64,000 bases of DNA, taken from positions 47,840 to 111,839 of the forward strand of contig SVEG01000010.1 of assembly GCA_015057505.1 (NCBI GenBank). Reading direction: 5' to 3'. A model generated the notes under the pieces. The model was not told the origin of the DNA. It worked only from the letters and a program-made list of their open reading frames with translations, and searched no databases. The position numbers and the translations under genes were made by a program. This DNA comes from Lachnospiraceae bacterium (lineage in GTDB: Bacteria > Bacillota > Clostridia > Lachnospirales > Lachnospiraceae). Below are positions 53,355 to 61,555 of the stretch, piece by piece (the stretch's first letter is position 1; every line of letters starts with the position of its first letter).

Positions 53355-53789
53355 CTACTTATCGTCTGCATCTTTAAAGCATTGTTCCAATGCCCAATTC
53401 TGCATATCAACATACATTTTCCCTTTTAACTCATCATATTCCATCCACAAAAACACATGGTCTTTTTCACTGGGTGTGGATACAACTGAACTCAATTCTC
53501 CAATATAATACGTTTGAATCGGATGAAAATATCCAATTATCTCATGCTTGCAATATGCTTCTGCAGAACAAATTTTACCTTTCACAGAAACTGCGCATCC
53601 TGCTTCTTCCATGCATTCCCTTTCAATACACTCAATATGGCTTTCGCCGTTTTCCAATCCTCCACCCAATAAGAAAAATCCTTTAGGCGTTTGAATTATA
53701 CCGACTTGATTATCATGGACAAGAATCAAGTATGCACCTTCTCTATCCGTATATTCAACATCTTCTTTTGTACCAAAAACTTTGTGCAT
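53355..53789 (-). CDS. NUDIX hydrolase
   Basis: 144 residues. The Nudix box is complete (GGLENGESHIECIERECMEE followed by AG, near 42-63), giving the REuxEExGu metal site. The strand AYLILVHDNQVGIIQTPKGF before it is typical. Nudix enzymes cleave nucleoside diphosphates linked to other groups (for example oxidised dNTPs or ADP-ribose); the substrate is not predictable. GGTGGAGGTACTAAA precedes the ATG. A terminator and the ParE/RelB operon lie directly upstream. Confidence 0.92.
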   Translation of the reverse strand: MHKVFGTKEDVEYTDREGAYLILVHDNQVGIIQTPKGFFLLGGGLENGESHIECIERECMEEAGCAVSVKGKICSAEAYCKHEIIGYFHPIQTYYIGELSSVVSTPSEKDHVFLWMEYDELKGKMYVDMQNWALEQCFKDADDK

Positions 53790-53826
53790 TTTAGTACCTC
53801 CACCAACTCCGAATAACCGCTTAGTT

Positions 53827-53858
53827 AAAAAGCACGTTACATGCCCCGTAAACGTGCT
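53827..53858 (-). terminator. Terminator overlapping the 3' end of the toxin gene
   Basis: On the minus strand AGCACGTT pairs with AACGTGCT around a 12-base loop and is followed by TTTTTAAC. The 5' arm is coding sequence of the ParE-like toxin. Confidence 0.75.
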
Positions 53859-54154
53859 TCAATATCTGATGCTGTATATAAAACATCCGTTACAATAACT
53901 TTATCTTCACGAATCGTATAAAACACCGAATAATTATCCACAGACATTCTTCTTAATTCCATTCTCTTTTCCGGTTCAGATTCCATAATTCTATATCGTT
54001 CAGGCAAAGAGTCTAATGACAGAATCTCATCCGCAATTCGATTATACTGTCCTATAGCATTTTCAGGAGACAACAAAGCAGTTGCAATATAATTATATAT
54101 ATCTTCCATATCCTGCAATGCTTCCCTTGTAATCTCTACTTTATACTGCTTCAT
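53837..54154 (-). CDS. RelE/ParE family toxin
   Basis: 105 residues, the usual size. The start VEITREALQDMEDIYNYIAT (helical), the central LDSLPERYRIMESEPEKRME and the C-terminal strands RRMSVDNYSVFYTIREDKVIVTDV fit the RelE/ParE fold, with basic residues (R, R) near the C-terminus. ParE-type toxins poison gyrase, RelE-type ones cut mRNA on the ribosome; this sequence is closer to ParE. The ATG shares its A with the TAA of the antitoxin gene (TAATG), so the two are translationally coupled. Confidence 0.9.
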   Translation of the reverse strand: MKQYKVEITREALQDMEDIYNYIATALLSPENAIGQYNRIADEILSLDSLPERYRIMESEPEKRMELRRMSVDNYSVFYTIREDKVIVTDVLYTASDIEARLRGM

Positions 54155-54456
54155 TAGTGCCTCTCTCTAAATGCCGCAAATGCGCTGGCTGCATCCTCAA
54201 CATTTCCTTTTTCTATATCCGTATATCCCTTTTCTAATTTTTGGTGTATCTGTGGCACAGACATCATGTCTGTATTCACAGAATTAGCTGCTTTAGGCAA
54301 TACAACAGAAAAAGGGATTCCTCCTACCAATGATATTTGTTTTAAATACATATCTATTGCCGTAGCCATCGGTATTCCTAATTGTGCGAGTACACTTTCC
54401 GCATTCTCTTTCACATCCGGATTTACTCTTAAATTTAATGTTGCTGTTTTTCCCAT
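54154..54456 (-). CDS. RelB/DinJ family antitoxin
   Basis: 100 residues from the ATG at 54456, which has GGAGGTGTATACT upstream. The N-terminus TATLNLRVNPDVKENAESVL with LGIPMATAIDMYLKQI is the ribbon-helix-helix DNA-binding domain of RelB/DinJ. The C-terminal half (NSVNTDMMSVPQIHQKLEKG) wraps the toxin. It probably represses its own operon through the inverted repeat 25 bases upstream of its start. Encoded directly before the toxin gene. Confidence 0.9.
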   Translation of the reverse strand: MGKTATLNLRVNPDVKENAESVLAQLGIPMATAIDMYLKQISLVGGIPFSVVLPKAANSVNTDMMSVPQIHQKLEKGYTDIEKGNVEDAASAFAAFRERH

Positions 54457-54480
54457 AGTATACACCTCCGTTTTCTATAT

Positions 54481-54501
54481 TGTAACGCTTTTAGCGTTAC
54501 A
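54481..54501. promoter_or_regulatory. Candidate RelB/ParE operator
   Basis: TGTAACGCT and AGCGTTACA are perfect inverted 9-mers around TTT, lying just upstream of the antitoxin ribosome binding site, where self-repression by the RelB-type protein is expected. Confidence 0.75.
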
Positions 54502-54534
54502 AGTCAATCTGCGGGATATTTTTTCAATTTTTGT

Positions 54535-54999
54535 TTAATTAGGCAACTCCATTTCATCATTCATTTTTACAAAACCATATTTTTCATATAAAGGTCTTCC
54601 CATATCTGTTGCCTCAAGTGAAATTGAAGTTATACCTCTTTCTTTTGCATCTGCAACTAATAAATCCAGCGTTTTAAAAGCAATTCCTTGCCTTCTATAA
54701 TCGGGATTAGTATACATATTCATAATATAAGCCTTTTTCCCTGTTGGATTATGGTATGTTGGCATTACTTGAAAATAACTAATACCACCGGCACCAACAA
54801 ATGCTTCTCCGTCAAAAACCAAATAGGCTGAATGGGTGTCATTCTTTAAGGCATTTTGATAATACTCAAGCGATTGTTTTTTCACTTCGGACATATCTAT
54901 ATCAGTACTTAATTGATTGGCTGCACGCAACACTTCTATTCTTGTTTTCGTTAGAATTTCTAAATCAGCAAGCGTAGCTTTTCTATAACTCAATGCCAT
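54535..54999 (-). CDS. GNAT family N-acetyltransferase
   Basis: 154 residues. Motif A is MYTNPDYRRQGIAFKTLDLL near 95-114 and motif B PLYEKYGFVKMNDEMELPN closes the protein, with GAGGISYFQVMPTYHNPTGK before motif A. The substrate is unknown. GGAGGTGACTAATC precedes the ATG. It lies upstream of the RelB/ParE operon and downstream of another GNAT gene on the same strand, all in the accessory stretch. Confidence 0.92.
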   Translation of the reverse strand: MALSYRKATLADLEILTKTRIEVLRAANQLSTDIDMSEVKKQSLEYYQNALKNDTHSAYLVFDGEAFVGAGGISYFQVMPTYHNPTGKKAYIMNMYTNPDYRRQGIAFKTLDLLVADAKERGITSISLEATDMGRPLYEKYGFVKMNDEMELPN

Positions 55000-55072
55000 G
55001 ATTAGTCACCTCCATAAATTCAAAGTTTGTCAAACAAGTTTATTTATTAAAAAAGAAAACTCTTTAGGGATT

Positions 55073-55501
55073 TTATCCACATAATGTAAATCCTAAATCT
55101 TCTATTACCTTTTGCATTATAATATTTTCATCTTCAGTTCTCATTGTGGGAATCTTTTGCTGTGAAATAATATAATTCAAAACAAATATGCAAATTTCAT
55201 GTGCATAACCGTGATTTCTGTACGATTTGGTAACTCTTACATCTCCCACTTCCCAATAAAAATCTGAATATTTTTCAACGCAAGCACGTGCCACCATCTT
55301 ATCTTCTACAAATAAGCCTGCATATATGGTTCCTTTGTTATATATATCATCCCATAAAGTGTTATCTATTACACTCTGACCACATAACTCCAAATGATTA
55401 TTAAAAATCTGGAGTTCAGCTTTATCTAACCACCTTATATAAAGCGAAGAATTAACCTCTCTTTTTTCCTTTGACAAATATTTATATAATATCTCGGCCA
55501 A
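55073..55501 (-). CDS. GNAT-like N-acetyltransferase
   Basis: 142 residues. DVRVTKSYRNHGYAHEICIF near 99-118 is the acetyl-CoA-binding motif (RxxGxA). AGLFVEDKMVARACVEKYSD before it is the usual beta-strand pair, and the ending VIEDLGFTLCG is motif B. It lacks a longer N-terminal part but is otherwise complete. The start is a TTG at 55501 preceded by AGGGGGATTGTTT; no ATG is available nearby. The substrate is unknown. Confidence 0.75.
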   Translation of the reverse strand: MAEILYKYLSKEKREVNSSLYIRWLDKAELQIFNNHLELCGQSVIDNTLWDDIYNKGTIYAGLFVEDKMVARACVEKYSDFYWEVGDVRVTKSYRNHGYAHEICIFVLNYIISQQKIPTMRTEDENIIMQKVIEDLGFTLCG

Positions 55502-55575
55502 AACAATCCCCCTGTCAAATTCATTTTACCTATTCTTTTATACCAAGTTCGCCCAATACCTTCACTTATTTGACT

Positions 55576-55902
55576 TTACCAACGTTTCATATTCTTCTCA
55601 AATTTCTCTGTGTATGCCTGCTTCAGTTCTTCAGCAGTTATTCCGTAACAAAGCAACACATCATTATAAAACATAAGAACATCCGCCATTTCTTCTACAA
55701 GGTCTTTTCTCAATGCAACATCCGTAGAAGCTTTCGTTCCGCCATGCTTTTTTATAATGTCAATCACTTCACCAATTTCACTTATCATCCAAAGCAGTTG
55801 ATTTTTTCCCAACTCAGGTGAGAGAGGCTCCCATTTATCCTTATATTTTTCCTGCAACGCCTTTTGCATTTCCAACATTTCATTTAAACTAAAAGTCTGC
55901 AT
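55576..55902 (-). CDS. MazG-like nucleotide pyrophosphohydrolase
   Basis: 108 residues, a single all-helical MazG domain. The metal-binding acids are visible in QLLWMISEIGEVIDIIKK near 34-51 (ExxE) and LVEEMADVLMFYN near 67-79 (ExxD). MazG-like enzymes hydrolyse dNTPs or related nucleotides to monophosphates and pyrophosphate, in house-cleaning or stress response. GGAGGATATAAT precedes the ATG. It appears to be a short transcript at the edge of the accessory stretch. Confidence 0.88.
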   Translation of the reverse strand: MQTFSLNEMLEMQKALQEKYKDKWEPLSPELGKNQLLWMISEIGEVIDIIKKHGGTKASTDVALRKDLVEEMADVLMFYNDVLLCYGITAEELKQAYTEKFEKNMKRW

Positions 55903-55987
55903 ATTATATCCTCCGTAAATTAATTTACTCTAATTTTATCTCCCTCTCCCACCAATTATATCACACCGCACCCCCATTAACAACAAA

Positions 55988-56010
55988 CACCACGGCAATA
56001 TACCGTGGTG
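55988..56010 (-). terminator. Terminator of the thioesterase gene
   Basis: CACCACGG and CCGTGGTG pair around seven bases; the minus strand continues TTTGTTGTT. It lies 27 bases past the thioesterase stop. Confidence 0.7.
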
Positions 56011-56036
56011 TCATATACAGATTTAATCTGCTCTTA

Positions 56037-56768
56037 TTAAACTGTCTTAAGCCTAATCTTCGTAACGAACATCGTATCTCCTGCTTCGTTACAGCCCTTG
56101 CACATCACCGTATCGTCTTCTCTCGTTTGATATATCAAAAGCTTCTCGCCCTCGAGAACCTCTTTTTTATAATCAATCTGCAAAAACGATATCTGCTCCG
56201 TCTCAGGCAAATTAAGCGCATTAAGTACGAAATTGGTATACTTGGTATTGTTGACATGACCGTTGACATCGATATCAGTGTATCTGCTGACAACTTCATA
56301 CGGAACCATCTCCTCCGTCACTTCGAAGTCACCTGCTTTAAGGAACTTCTCTTCAAAGGTCGATTCCTGCCAATACTCGTCAATGTTAAAATGAACATTC
56401 TTGGGCATGACCATCTTACGTGTAGAGATATCCACAAGTGCCCACAAAGAAGTACCTTTTATCAACAAATTATCATTCTCATCCACAAGCTGAAAATCTC
56501 TGATAAAATCAAGCTTCTTGGCTTCGTGAGGCCATGTCTTAGCCGTAACAAGCGAATACATCTTCGGGTATTCAATCACTTCATACTTCACACGAAGAAG
56601 TATCCAAAACAGATTCTGACTTATAAGATCCTTATGTCCGACTCCTATATAGCCGGCATGCTCTCCTGCCATGTCCTGAAAAATATCCATAATCGACGCA
56701 GGAAGCATCCTGTCATATCTGTCAAAATCCGCTGTCCTTAAACGGTACTCTCTTACTAATCTGTTCAT
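56037..56768 (-). CDS. Acyl-ACP thioesterase
   Basis: 243 residues built of two hot-dog folds (PF01643). The first (REYRLRTADFDRYDRMLPAS, then AGEHAGYIGVGH and WILLRVKYEVIEYP) and the second, with YTDIDVNGHVNNTKYTNFVL near 165-184, carry the conserved Asn-His pair of the active site. It releases free fatty acids from acyl carrier protein, ending fatty acid synthesis or supplying acids for lipids. The ATG at 56768 has AAAGGAATTGG somewhat far upstream. It follows the nucleobase permease gene by 34 bases on the same strand and may be read from its transcript. Confidence 0.92.
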   Translation of the reverse strand: MNRLVREYRLRTADFDRYDRMLPASIMDIFQDMAGEHAGYIGVGHKDLISQNLFWILLRVKYEVIEYPKMYSLVTAKTWPHEAKKLDFIRDFQLVDENDNLLIKGTSLWALVDISTRKMVMPKNVHFNIDEYWQESTFEEKFLKAGDFEVTEEMVPYEVVSRYTDIDVNGHVNNTKYTNFVLNALNLPETEQISFLQIDYKKEVLEGEKLLIYQTREDDTVMCKGCNEAGDTMFVTKIRLKTV

Positions 56769-56802
56769 TACTTATACCAATTCCTTTGTAAAACTTATAC
56801 TC

Positions 56803-58173
56803 TTATTCTTCTTTTGCTGCTTCGTCGCCAAAATCATAATCCTTGCCCGGAAGAATTGCATTAAGAACGATACCTACAATCGCTGCTACCGCAAGACCTG
56901 AAAGTGAAATATTAACACTTCCGATTGCGAAGCTGATGCCGCTTGCGATAACCTCTTCATCTGCTGCATTGTATACAGATGTGAACTTGATACCGATTGA
57001 AAGTACAAGGATCAAAGCTGCGATAATAACGTTTCTGTTCTTTGTAAAATCAACTTTATTCTCAACTACGTTTCTTACACCTACTGCAGAAATCATGCCG
57101 TAAAGTACGAGTGATACACCACCGATTGTAGCTGTAGGCATTGAGCTTACGAGTGCTGCAAACTTAGGTGAGAATGAGAAGAAAATTGCAAAATATGCTG
57201 CAATACGGATTACTCTCGGGTCATAAACCTTAGTGAGTGAAAGTACACCTGTGTTCTCGCCGTATGTTGTATTGGCGGGAGCACCGAAAAGTGATGCAAT
57301 AGTTGTTGCAAGACCGTCACCAAGGAGTGTACGGTGAAGTCCGGGCTCCTCAATGTAGTTCTTACCTACTGTTGAAGAAATCGCCGAAATATCACCGATA
57401 TGCTCTACCATTGTAGCAATCGCAATCGGCATGATTGTGATGATTGCCGTAACGATAAGTGATGCATCGGGATTTTTGAATATTGAAAATACAGTTTCTG
57501 AGGGTTGAAACGGAAGACCAACCCAATCAGCTTCCATTACTTTACTAAAATCAACATCACCCATAATAACCGCTACAATATAAGAACCGATAACACCGAA
57601 GATAATCGGAACAATCTTAATCATGCCCTTACCCCAGATATTACAAACAACTACTATCGCTATTGCCACTACGGCAACAAGCCAGTTAGCTTTACAGTTA
57701 TTGATAGCTGATGATGACAATGTAAGACCGATTGCAATGATAATCGGACCTGTAACAACGGGCGGGAAGAATGACATAACCTTCTTTGCACCAAAGGCCT
57801 TAACAAGAGCTGCTAAAACGAGATATAACAAGCCTGCACAGGCAACACCAAGACATGCATAAGGAAGCTTTGACGCGTCAAAATCAGGCGTACCATATTT
57901 ACCGGTTATCATCTCGTAACCTGCAAGGAACGCAAATGATGAACCAAGGAATGCCGGTACTTTCCCTTTAGCAAGGAAGTGGAACAATAAGGTTCCTAAA
58001 CCTGCAAACAACAATGTAGCTGAAACACTAAGACCTGTTAACGCCGGAACAAGCACTGTAGCACCAAACATTGCGAACATATGCTGTAAACCGAGTGTAA
58101 TCATTTTCGGCATTCCGAGCTGTCTAGCATCGTAAATGCCTTCGTTACCGATAGTAACTTTTTCTTTTGCCAT
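56803..58173 (-). CDS. uraA: Uracil/xanthine permease (NCS2 family)
   Basis: 456 residues from the ATG at 58173, which follows GGAGGACAAAGTA. About 12-14 membrane segments. Family marks: LGLQHMFAMFGATVLVPALTG near 27-47 (QH motif), SSFAFLAGYE and the signature TTYGENTGVLSLTKVYDPRV near 290-309, with Glu and Asn/Gly for substrate binding. The QH and NxGxxxxT variants fit UraA-type uracil:proton symport; xanthine is not excluded. The leader contains a hairpin-U-run attenuator, and an in-frame ATG at 58251 with a ribosome site one base away could give a 26-residue extension. Confidence 0.9.
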   Translation of the reverse strand: MAKEKVTIGNEGIYDARQLGMPKMITLGLQHMFAMFGATVLVPALTGLSVSATLLFAGLGTLLFHFLAKGKVPAFLGSSFAFLAGYEMITGKYGTPDFDASKLPYACLGVACAGLLYLVLAALVKAFGAKKVMSFFPPVVTGPIIIAIGLTLSSSAINNCKANWLVAVVAIAIVVVCNIWGKGMIKIVPIIFGVIGSYIVAVIMGDVDFSKVMEADWVGLPFQPSETVFSIFKNPDASLIVTAIITIMPIAIATMVEHIGDISAISSTVGKNYIEEPGLHRTLLGDGLATTIASLFGAPANTTYGENTGVLSLTKVYDPRVIRIAAYFAIFFSFSPKFAALVSSMPTATIGGVSLVLYGMISAVGVRNVVENKVDFTKNRNVIIAALILVLSIGIKFTSVYNAADEEVIASGISFAIGSVNISLSGLAVAAIVGIVLNAILPGKDYDFGDEAAKEE

Positions 58174-58213
58174 TACTTTGTCCTCCGTTATTATATAGTT
58201 TTGTAAAAAACCG

Positions 58214-58247
58214 CAAAAAAAAATCTTATCATACAGCGTATGACAAG
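58214..58247 (-). terminator. Attenuator-like terminator in the permease leader
   Basis: On the minus strand CTTGTCATAC-GCT-GTATGATAAG (10 bp, one G-T pair) is followed by A and nine T residues. It lies between the promoter and the permease start, so it must be read through for expression. No PyrR-binding loop or known riboswitch was recognised. Confidence 0.75.
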
Positions 58248-58321
58248 ACATTCCTCCTGCAAAAACAATAACAATATACCTTGAATACAACGCCGTACTC
58301 TTGATTTTTCTCACCTCTACT

Positions 58322-58350
58322 ATCGTATAACAGCAAGGGCTTTTTGTCAA
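58322..58350 (-). promoter_or_regulatory. Promoter of the permease gene
   Basis: On the minus strand: consensus TTGACA, 17-base spacer, TACGAT. The transcript would have a leader of about 140 bases. Confidence 0.75.
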
Positions 58351-58418
58351 TATTTTTCGACTGTTTCGGCATGGTATTTTGTGGTCTTTACAGTCATGAA
58401 AAATATTCCTGCTTACAC

Positions 58419-58447
58419 TTGACATTATGGGAAAAGCATTGTAAAAT
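58419..58447 (+). promoter_or_regulatory. Promoter of the tRNA genes
   Basis: Consensus TTGACA, 17-base spacer and TAAAAT, ending 27 bases upstream of the first tRNA. Confidence 0.8.
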
Positions 58448-58474
58448 ATGTTTTGTTTGAAATCAATCAAACTT

Positions 58475-58547
<73 letters not shown>

Positions 58548-58553
58548 CTTCAT

Positions 58554-58624
58554 GCGGGTGTAGTTCAATGGTAGAACACTAGCCTTCCAAGCTAGATACG
58601 TGGGTTCGATTCCCATCACCCGCT
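58554..58624 (+). tRNA. tRNA-Gly (TCC)
   Basis: 71 bases, CCA not encoded. Acceptor stem GCGGGTG/CACCCGC with discriminator T, D arm GTTC/GAAC, anticodon stem CTAGC/GCTAG with loop CTTCCAA (anticodon TCC), T arm GTGGG-TTCGATT-CCCAT. Lies six bases after tRNA-Phe and is followed by a T-run. Confidence 0.97.
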
Positions 58625-58682
58625 TTTTTTATTTCAAAAAGCAATAGTAACACCTACACATTTTAAATCAATATAGCATATT

Positions 58683-58720
58683 AAAGGAGTTGCGTGACAT
58701 CTATCACACAACTCCTTTTT
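58683..58720. terminator. Terminator between the tRNA genes and the acetylesterase gene
   Basis: AAAGGAGTTG and CAACTCCTTT pair around an imperfect loop, followed by TTTTTG on the plus strand and preceded by an A-rich tract, so both convergent transcripts could use it. Confidence 0.75.
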
Positions 58721-58733
58721 GATTGCATTTATT

Positions 58734-60368
58734 CTACATAGCCTTAACTTCAATTACCTTACTCTTGCTTATTTCTTTGCCGGTCTCATCAAGCGCCGCA
58801 ACATAAAACTCGTATATCTTGTTCGCAGGCGCCGCAAAAGGTAAGGTTGTCGCATTGTCCTTTTCTTCTTTTGTTACCTCACGTACAACGGCAAAATCTT
58901 TCTCGCCCTTGACCTTCCTGTACACACGGTACATAGAGGCTTTGTCCAATCTATTCCAGTTAAGCAGGAAGTTTGCCTGAGCCCCATCAATTGAAAGCTC
59001 GTGCATCAAAAATCCACCGATTACACCTTCTTCGTCTCCTGCCGACCAATCCACACCTTCTTCGGGATTCTCGATATAATCTCTCGGGCAAACCAGTGCT
59101 TTTAACACGTCAAGTCTGTCATCTGCGTCATACTCTGCAATACTCTTTGCCACTATGTTTGCAAAAAGCATTGCGCCGTACACTTTAAGATGTGCATTGT
59201 CTGTACAGCCCGCCGCAAATGTGCTGTCGGGATACTGACCTTCCTTAATCCACATAAATATGCTTTTGCTACCCTCCGGACCATGTTCAGCCACAAGCTC
59301 ACAACTCTTTTTACCGAGGTCAATAAGCGGCAGGTTACGCTCAGCCGCAAACTTCATAAGCTCATATCTGTATTCCGGAAAAGCAATCGTAAATTCTTTG
59401 TTTTCGTTCCAATCGCAGTTACGCATAGTTACCGCAGTAACAAGAATCGGCGTTGCACCTCTCTGAATAATTCCATCCACATAATAGCCGATAAATACCG
59501 GATAATCCACAGGCGACACATATCTGTTCGGTCTTACTTTGTTACCGTCATTGTGTGCCCACTGAATCAGCACAAAATCGCCTTTATTTATTGCAAGCAA
59601 AATCTCGTCCAAACGTCCTTCTTCAAGGAAAGAGCGCGAACTTCTTCCTGCAATGGCTCTGTTATTGATTATAATTCCGGGAAGCTCAACAACTCTGTCT
59701 GCAAGATGTCGGTCTTCGCCTTCCTTCTCCGGTCCAAAAAACAAGTAAAGAGGCTGTCCCCAGCCTGTCTGCGGATAGTTTCGCTCGCCGTAGGGCTGTA
59801 CTGTCGAGTCGGACGCCAAAAATAATGTAGGCTTTGTCGCGGGGCCTTTTGCAGTGCATTCTGTAATGCGGATTTCTTTTATGTAAATATCGCCTTCTGT
59901 CGCCTCTGCCGAAAGCTCAGAGAGAAAGCCCGGAAGAATTGAAAGCCTAAGCTCACCCGTATACACAGGCACCGCAAAACTTACTTCCTGCTCCTTACCG
60001 CTCTCAACGATAATCTCCATAGCCTTAACCACATTATTGGCACGCACGTGCGCTTTATAGTCCGTGTCCGTGGGATTGGCAAGCACTATTGTCACATCAT
60101 AATTGAGATTATCAAGATTAAGCATAACATTAGGAACTTCCTCATAAAAGTATACACCGTATCCGGTCTCTTCAATTTCCTTCCATGCCTTAGCGCGGAA
60201 ACACGCGTAGCCACCTTTCTCATCCACTGTCGCTTCACTTATGTTCATTACTCTGGGATAATATACACCGTCTATCCAACCCGGAGCCTCCTTAGGATAA
60301 CTGCAAAATTTAACTATATCCTTTTTAGGAAAATTATCTATTATCATGCCGTTCTTTCCGCAACACAT
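58734..60368 (-). CDS. SGNH/GDSL esterase, rhamnogalacturonan-acetylesterase-like
   Basis: 544 residues. An N-terminal beta-sandwich (1-180) precedes an SGNH hydrolase domain: block I FLASDSTVQPYG near 185-196 with the nucleophile Ser, block II with Gly in IAGRSSRSF, block III Asn in IQWAHNDGNK, and the Asp/His pair in CTDNAHLKVYG near 389-399. The C-terminal 90 residues look like a fibronectin type III domain. Members remove acetyl groups from pectin or xylan fragments. There is no signal peptide, so it probably acts on imported oligosaccharides. The ATG at 60368 follows AAGGCGG; the ATG at 60347 is an alternative. It has its own promoter. Confidence 0.85.
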   Translation of the reverse strand: MCCGKNGMIIDNFPKKDIVKFCSYPKEAPGWIDGVYYPRVMNISEATVDEKGGYACFRAKAWKEIEETGYGVYFYEEVPNVMLNLDNLNYDVTIVLANPTDTDYKAHVRANNVVKAMEIIVESGKEQEVSFAVPVYTGELRLSILPGFLSELSAEATEGDIYIKEIRITECTAKGPATKPTLFLASDSTVQPYGERNYPQTGWGQPLYLFFGPEKEGEDRHLADRVVELPGIIINNRAIAGRSSRSFLEEGRLDEILLAINKGDFVLIQWAHNDGNKVRPNRYVSPVDYPVFIGYYVDGIIQRGATPILVTAVTMRNCDWNENKEFTIAFPEYRYELMKFAAERNLPLIDLGKKSCELVAEHGPEGSKSIFMWIKEGQYPDSTFAAGCTDNAHLKVYGAMLFANIVAKSIAEYDADDRLDVLKALVCPRDYIENPEEGVDWSAGDEEGVIGGFLMHELSIDGAQANFLLNWNRLDKASMYRVYRKVKGEKDFAVVREVTKEEKDNATTLPFAAPANKIYEFYVAALDETGKEISKSKVIEVKAM

Positions 60369-60431
60369 TAACCGCCTTAATATATTACGGCTCCTTTCTT
60401 TAATCGTAATTAAAACTCATGTATGTTTATA

Positions 60432-60460
60432 ATTATAATATCTATACTAATTTCTAGCAA
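60432..60460 (-). promoter_or_regulatory. Promoter of the acetylesterase gene
   Basis: On the minus strand TTGCTA, 17-base spacer and perfect TATAAT, about 65 bases before the start codon. Its -35 lies 19 bases from the -35 of the divergent lgt promoter. Confidence 0.65.
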
Positions 60461-60479
60461 GTAACTATTTGGCGAAGCC

Positions 60480-60508
60480 TTGAATTTATCGCTTGTTTAT
60501 GGTATTCT
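60480..60508 (+). promoter_or_regulatory. Promoter of lgt
   Basis: TTGAAT, 17-base spacer and TATTCT, 36 bases upstream of the ATG at 60545. Confidence 0.65.
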
Positions 60509-60544
60509 TTACGCAGTGTAAAAAAAACAGATTGGAGAATTATA

Positions 60545-61414
60545 ATGCGACATATATTATTTAAAATCGGTCCTTTTGAAATTGCAGGATACGGAACGAT
60601 GATAGCCCTCGGTTTTATCCTAGCTCTTATCATGGGTGAGAAACGTGCCAAGAAAAAGGAAATGCGCGATGACCTTATTTTCGGTCTGGCATTTACATGT
60701 ATTATCTTCGGAATACTCGGCGCCAAGCTTATGCACTATATCACAGACCTTAAATATTACCTTGAAGACCCTTCAAGATTTTTAAATATCGGCAGCGGTT
60801 TCGTTGTTTACGGTGGAATCATTCTCGGCGTACTTGCAGGATATATCTACTGCCGCCATTACAAGCTTAACTTTCCCGAATACTTCGATCTTGTAATGCC
60901 TTCGGTTGCTCTTGCACAGGCCTTCGGTCGTATCGGTTGTTTCCTTGCAGGCTGTTGCTACGGTAAGGAGACCGACTCCGCCATCGGTGTCGTTTTCAAG
61001 GATTCACCCTTTGCACCGAACGGTGTTAAACTTATTCCCTCACAGCTTATTTCAAGCTTACTGTTATTCATACTTGTATTTATTCTTGTAAGATATGCTG
61101 ACAAGACATGGCGACGTCCCTTCAAGGTTGCCGGACTTTATATGATACTTTACAGTATCGGCCGTTTCTTTATTGAGTTTTTACGTGGTGATGAGGAACG
61201 CGGTAATGTCGGTTTCCTGTCAACATCACAGTTTATTTCGATATTCATTTTGATTGGCGGTATTGTATTGTTTAACCTTCATTCGATGATGAGCCGTAAG
61301 AAGTATTCTCCGTATGGGGAAAAGGAAGATGTGGTTGAGGAAAGAGAAGTTTCCAGTGAAAAGACCATGGAAGAATCTACTGTAGAAGAGGTTGTCGAAG
61401 AAATCACAGAATAA
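60545..61414 (+). CDS. lgt: Prolipoprotein diacylglyceryl transferase
   Basis: 289 residues with about seven membrane segments. It transfers diacylglycerol from phosphatidylglycerol to the lipobox Cys of prelipoproteins such as those at 13987 and 48115. Marks: FGILGAKLMHYI near 58-69, GSGFVVYGGIILGVLAG near 83-99 and the signature GRIGCFLAGCCYGKETD near 127-143, a variant common in clostridia. FFIEFLRGDEERG near 211-223 closes the active site. The C-terminal tail (260-289) is strongly acidic. The ATG follows ATTGGAGAATTATA. It is monocistronic. Confidence 0.95.
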   Translation: MRHILFKIGPFEIAGYGTMIALGFILALIMGEKRAKKKEMRDDLIFGLAFTCIIFGILGAKLMHYITDLKYYLEDPSRFLNIGSGFVVYGGIILGVLAGYIYCRHYKLNFPEYFDLVMPSVALAQAFGRIGCFLAGCCYGKETDSAIGVVFKDSPFAPNGVKLIPSQLISSLLLFILVFILVRYADKTWRRPFKVAGLYMILYSIGRFFIEFLRGDEERGNVGFLSTSQFISIFILIGGIVLFNLHSMMSRKKYSPYGEKEDVVEEREVSSEKTMEESTVEEVVEEITE

Positions 61415-61490
61415 TTTTCTTGACAACTGCAAAAAAATGGAATATTATAATATTGTTATATGTACTATGTAATCCACAAAATCAAATTCG

Positions 61491-61523
61491 AAAACCCCTA
61501 GAGATTGCGGCTCTAGGGGTTTT
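61491..61523. terminator. Bidirectional terminator between lgt and the small peptide gene
   Basis: A perfect 13-bp stem AAAACCCCTAGAG/CTCTAGGGGTTTT with a seven-base loop. A/T-runs on both sides serve lgt on the plus strand and the 31-residue peptide gene on the minus strand. Confidence 0.9.
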
Positions 61524-61555
61524 CTCACTCTTTACGGAGAGCTAATCCGCTTAGG

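Noticed and set aside
58174..58470. Permease reading frame extended by 99 codons upstream
   Set aside because: It would run through the promoter and attenuator; the start at 58173 has a proper ribosome binding site. Only the ATG at 58251 is kept as a possible alternative.
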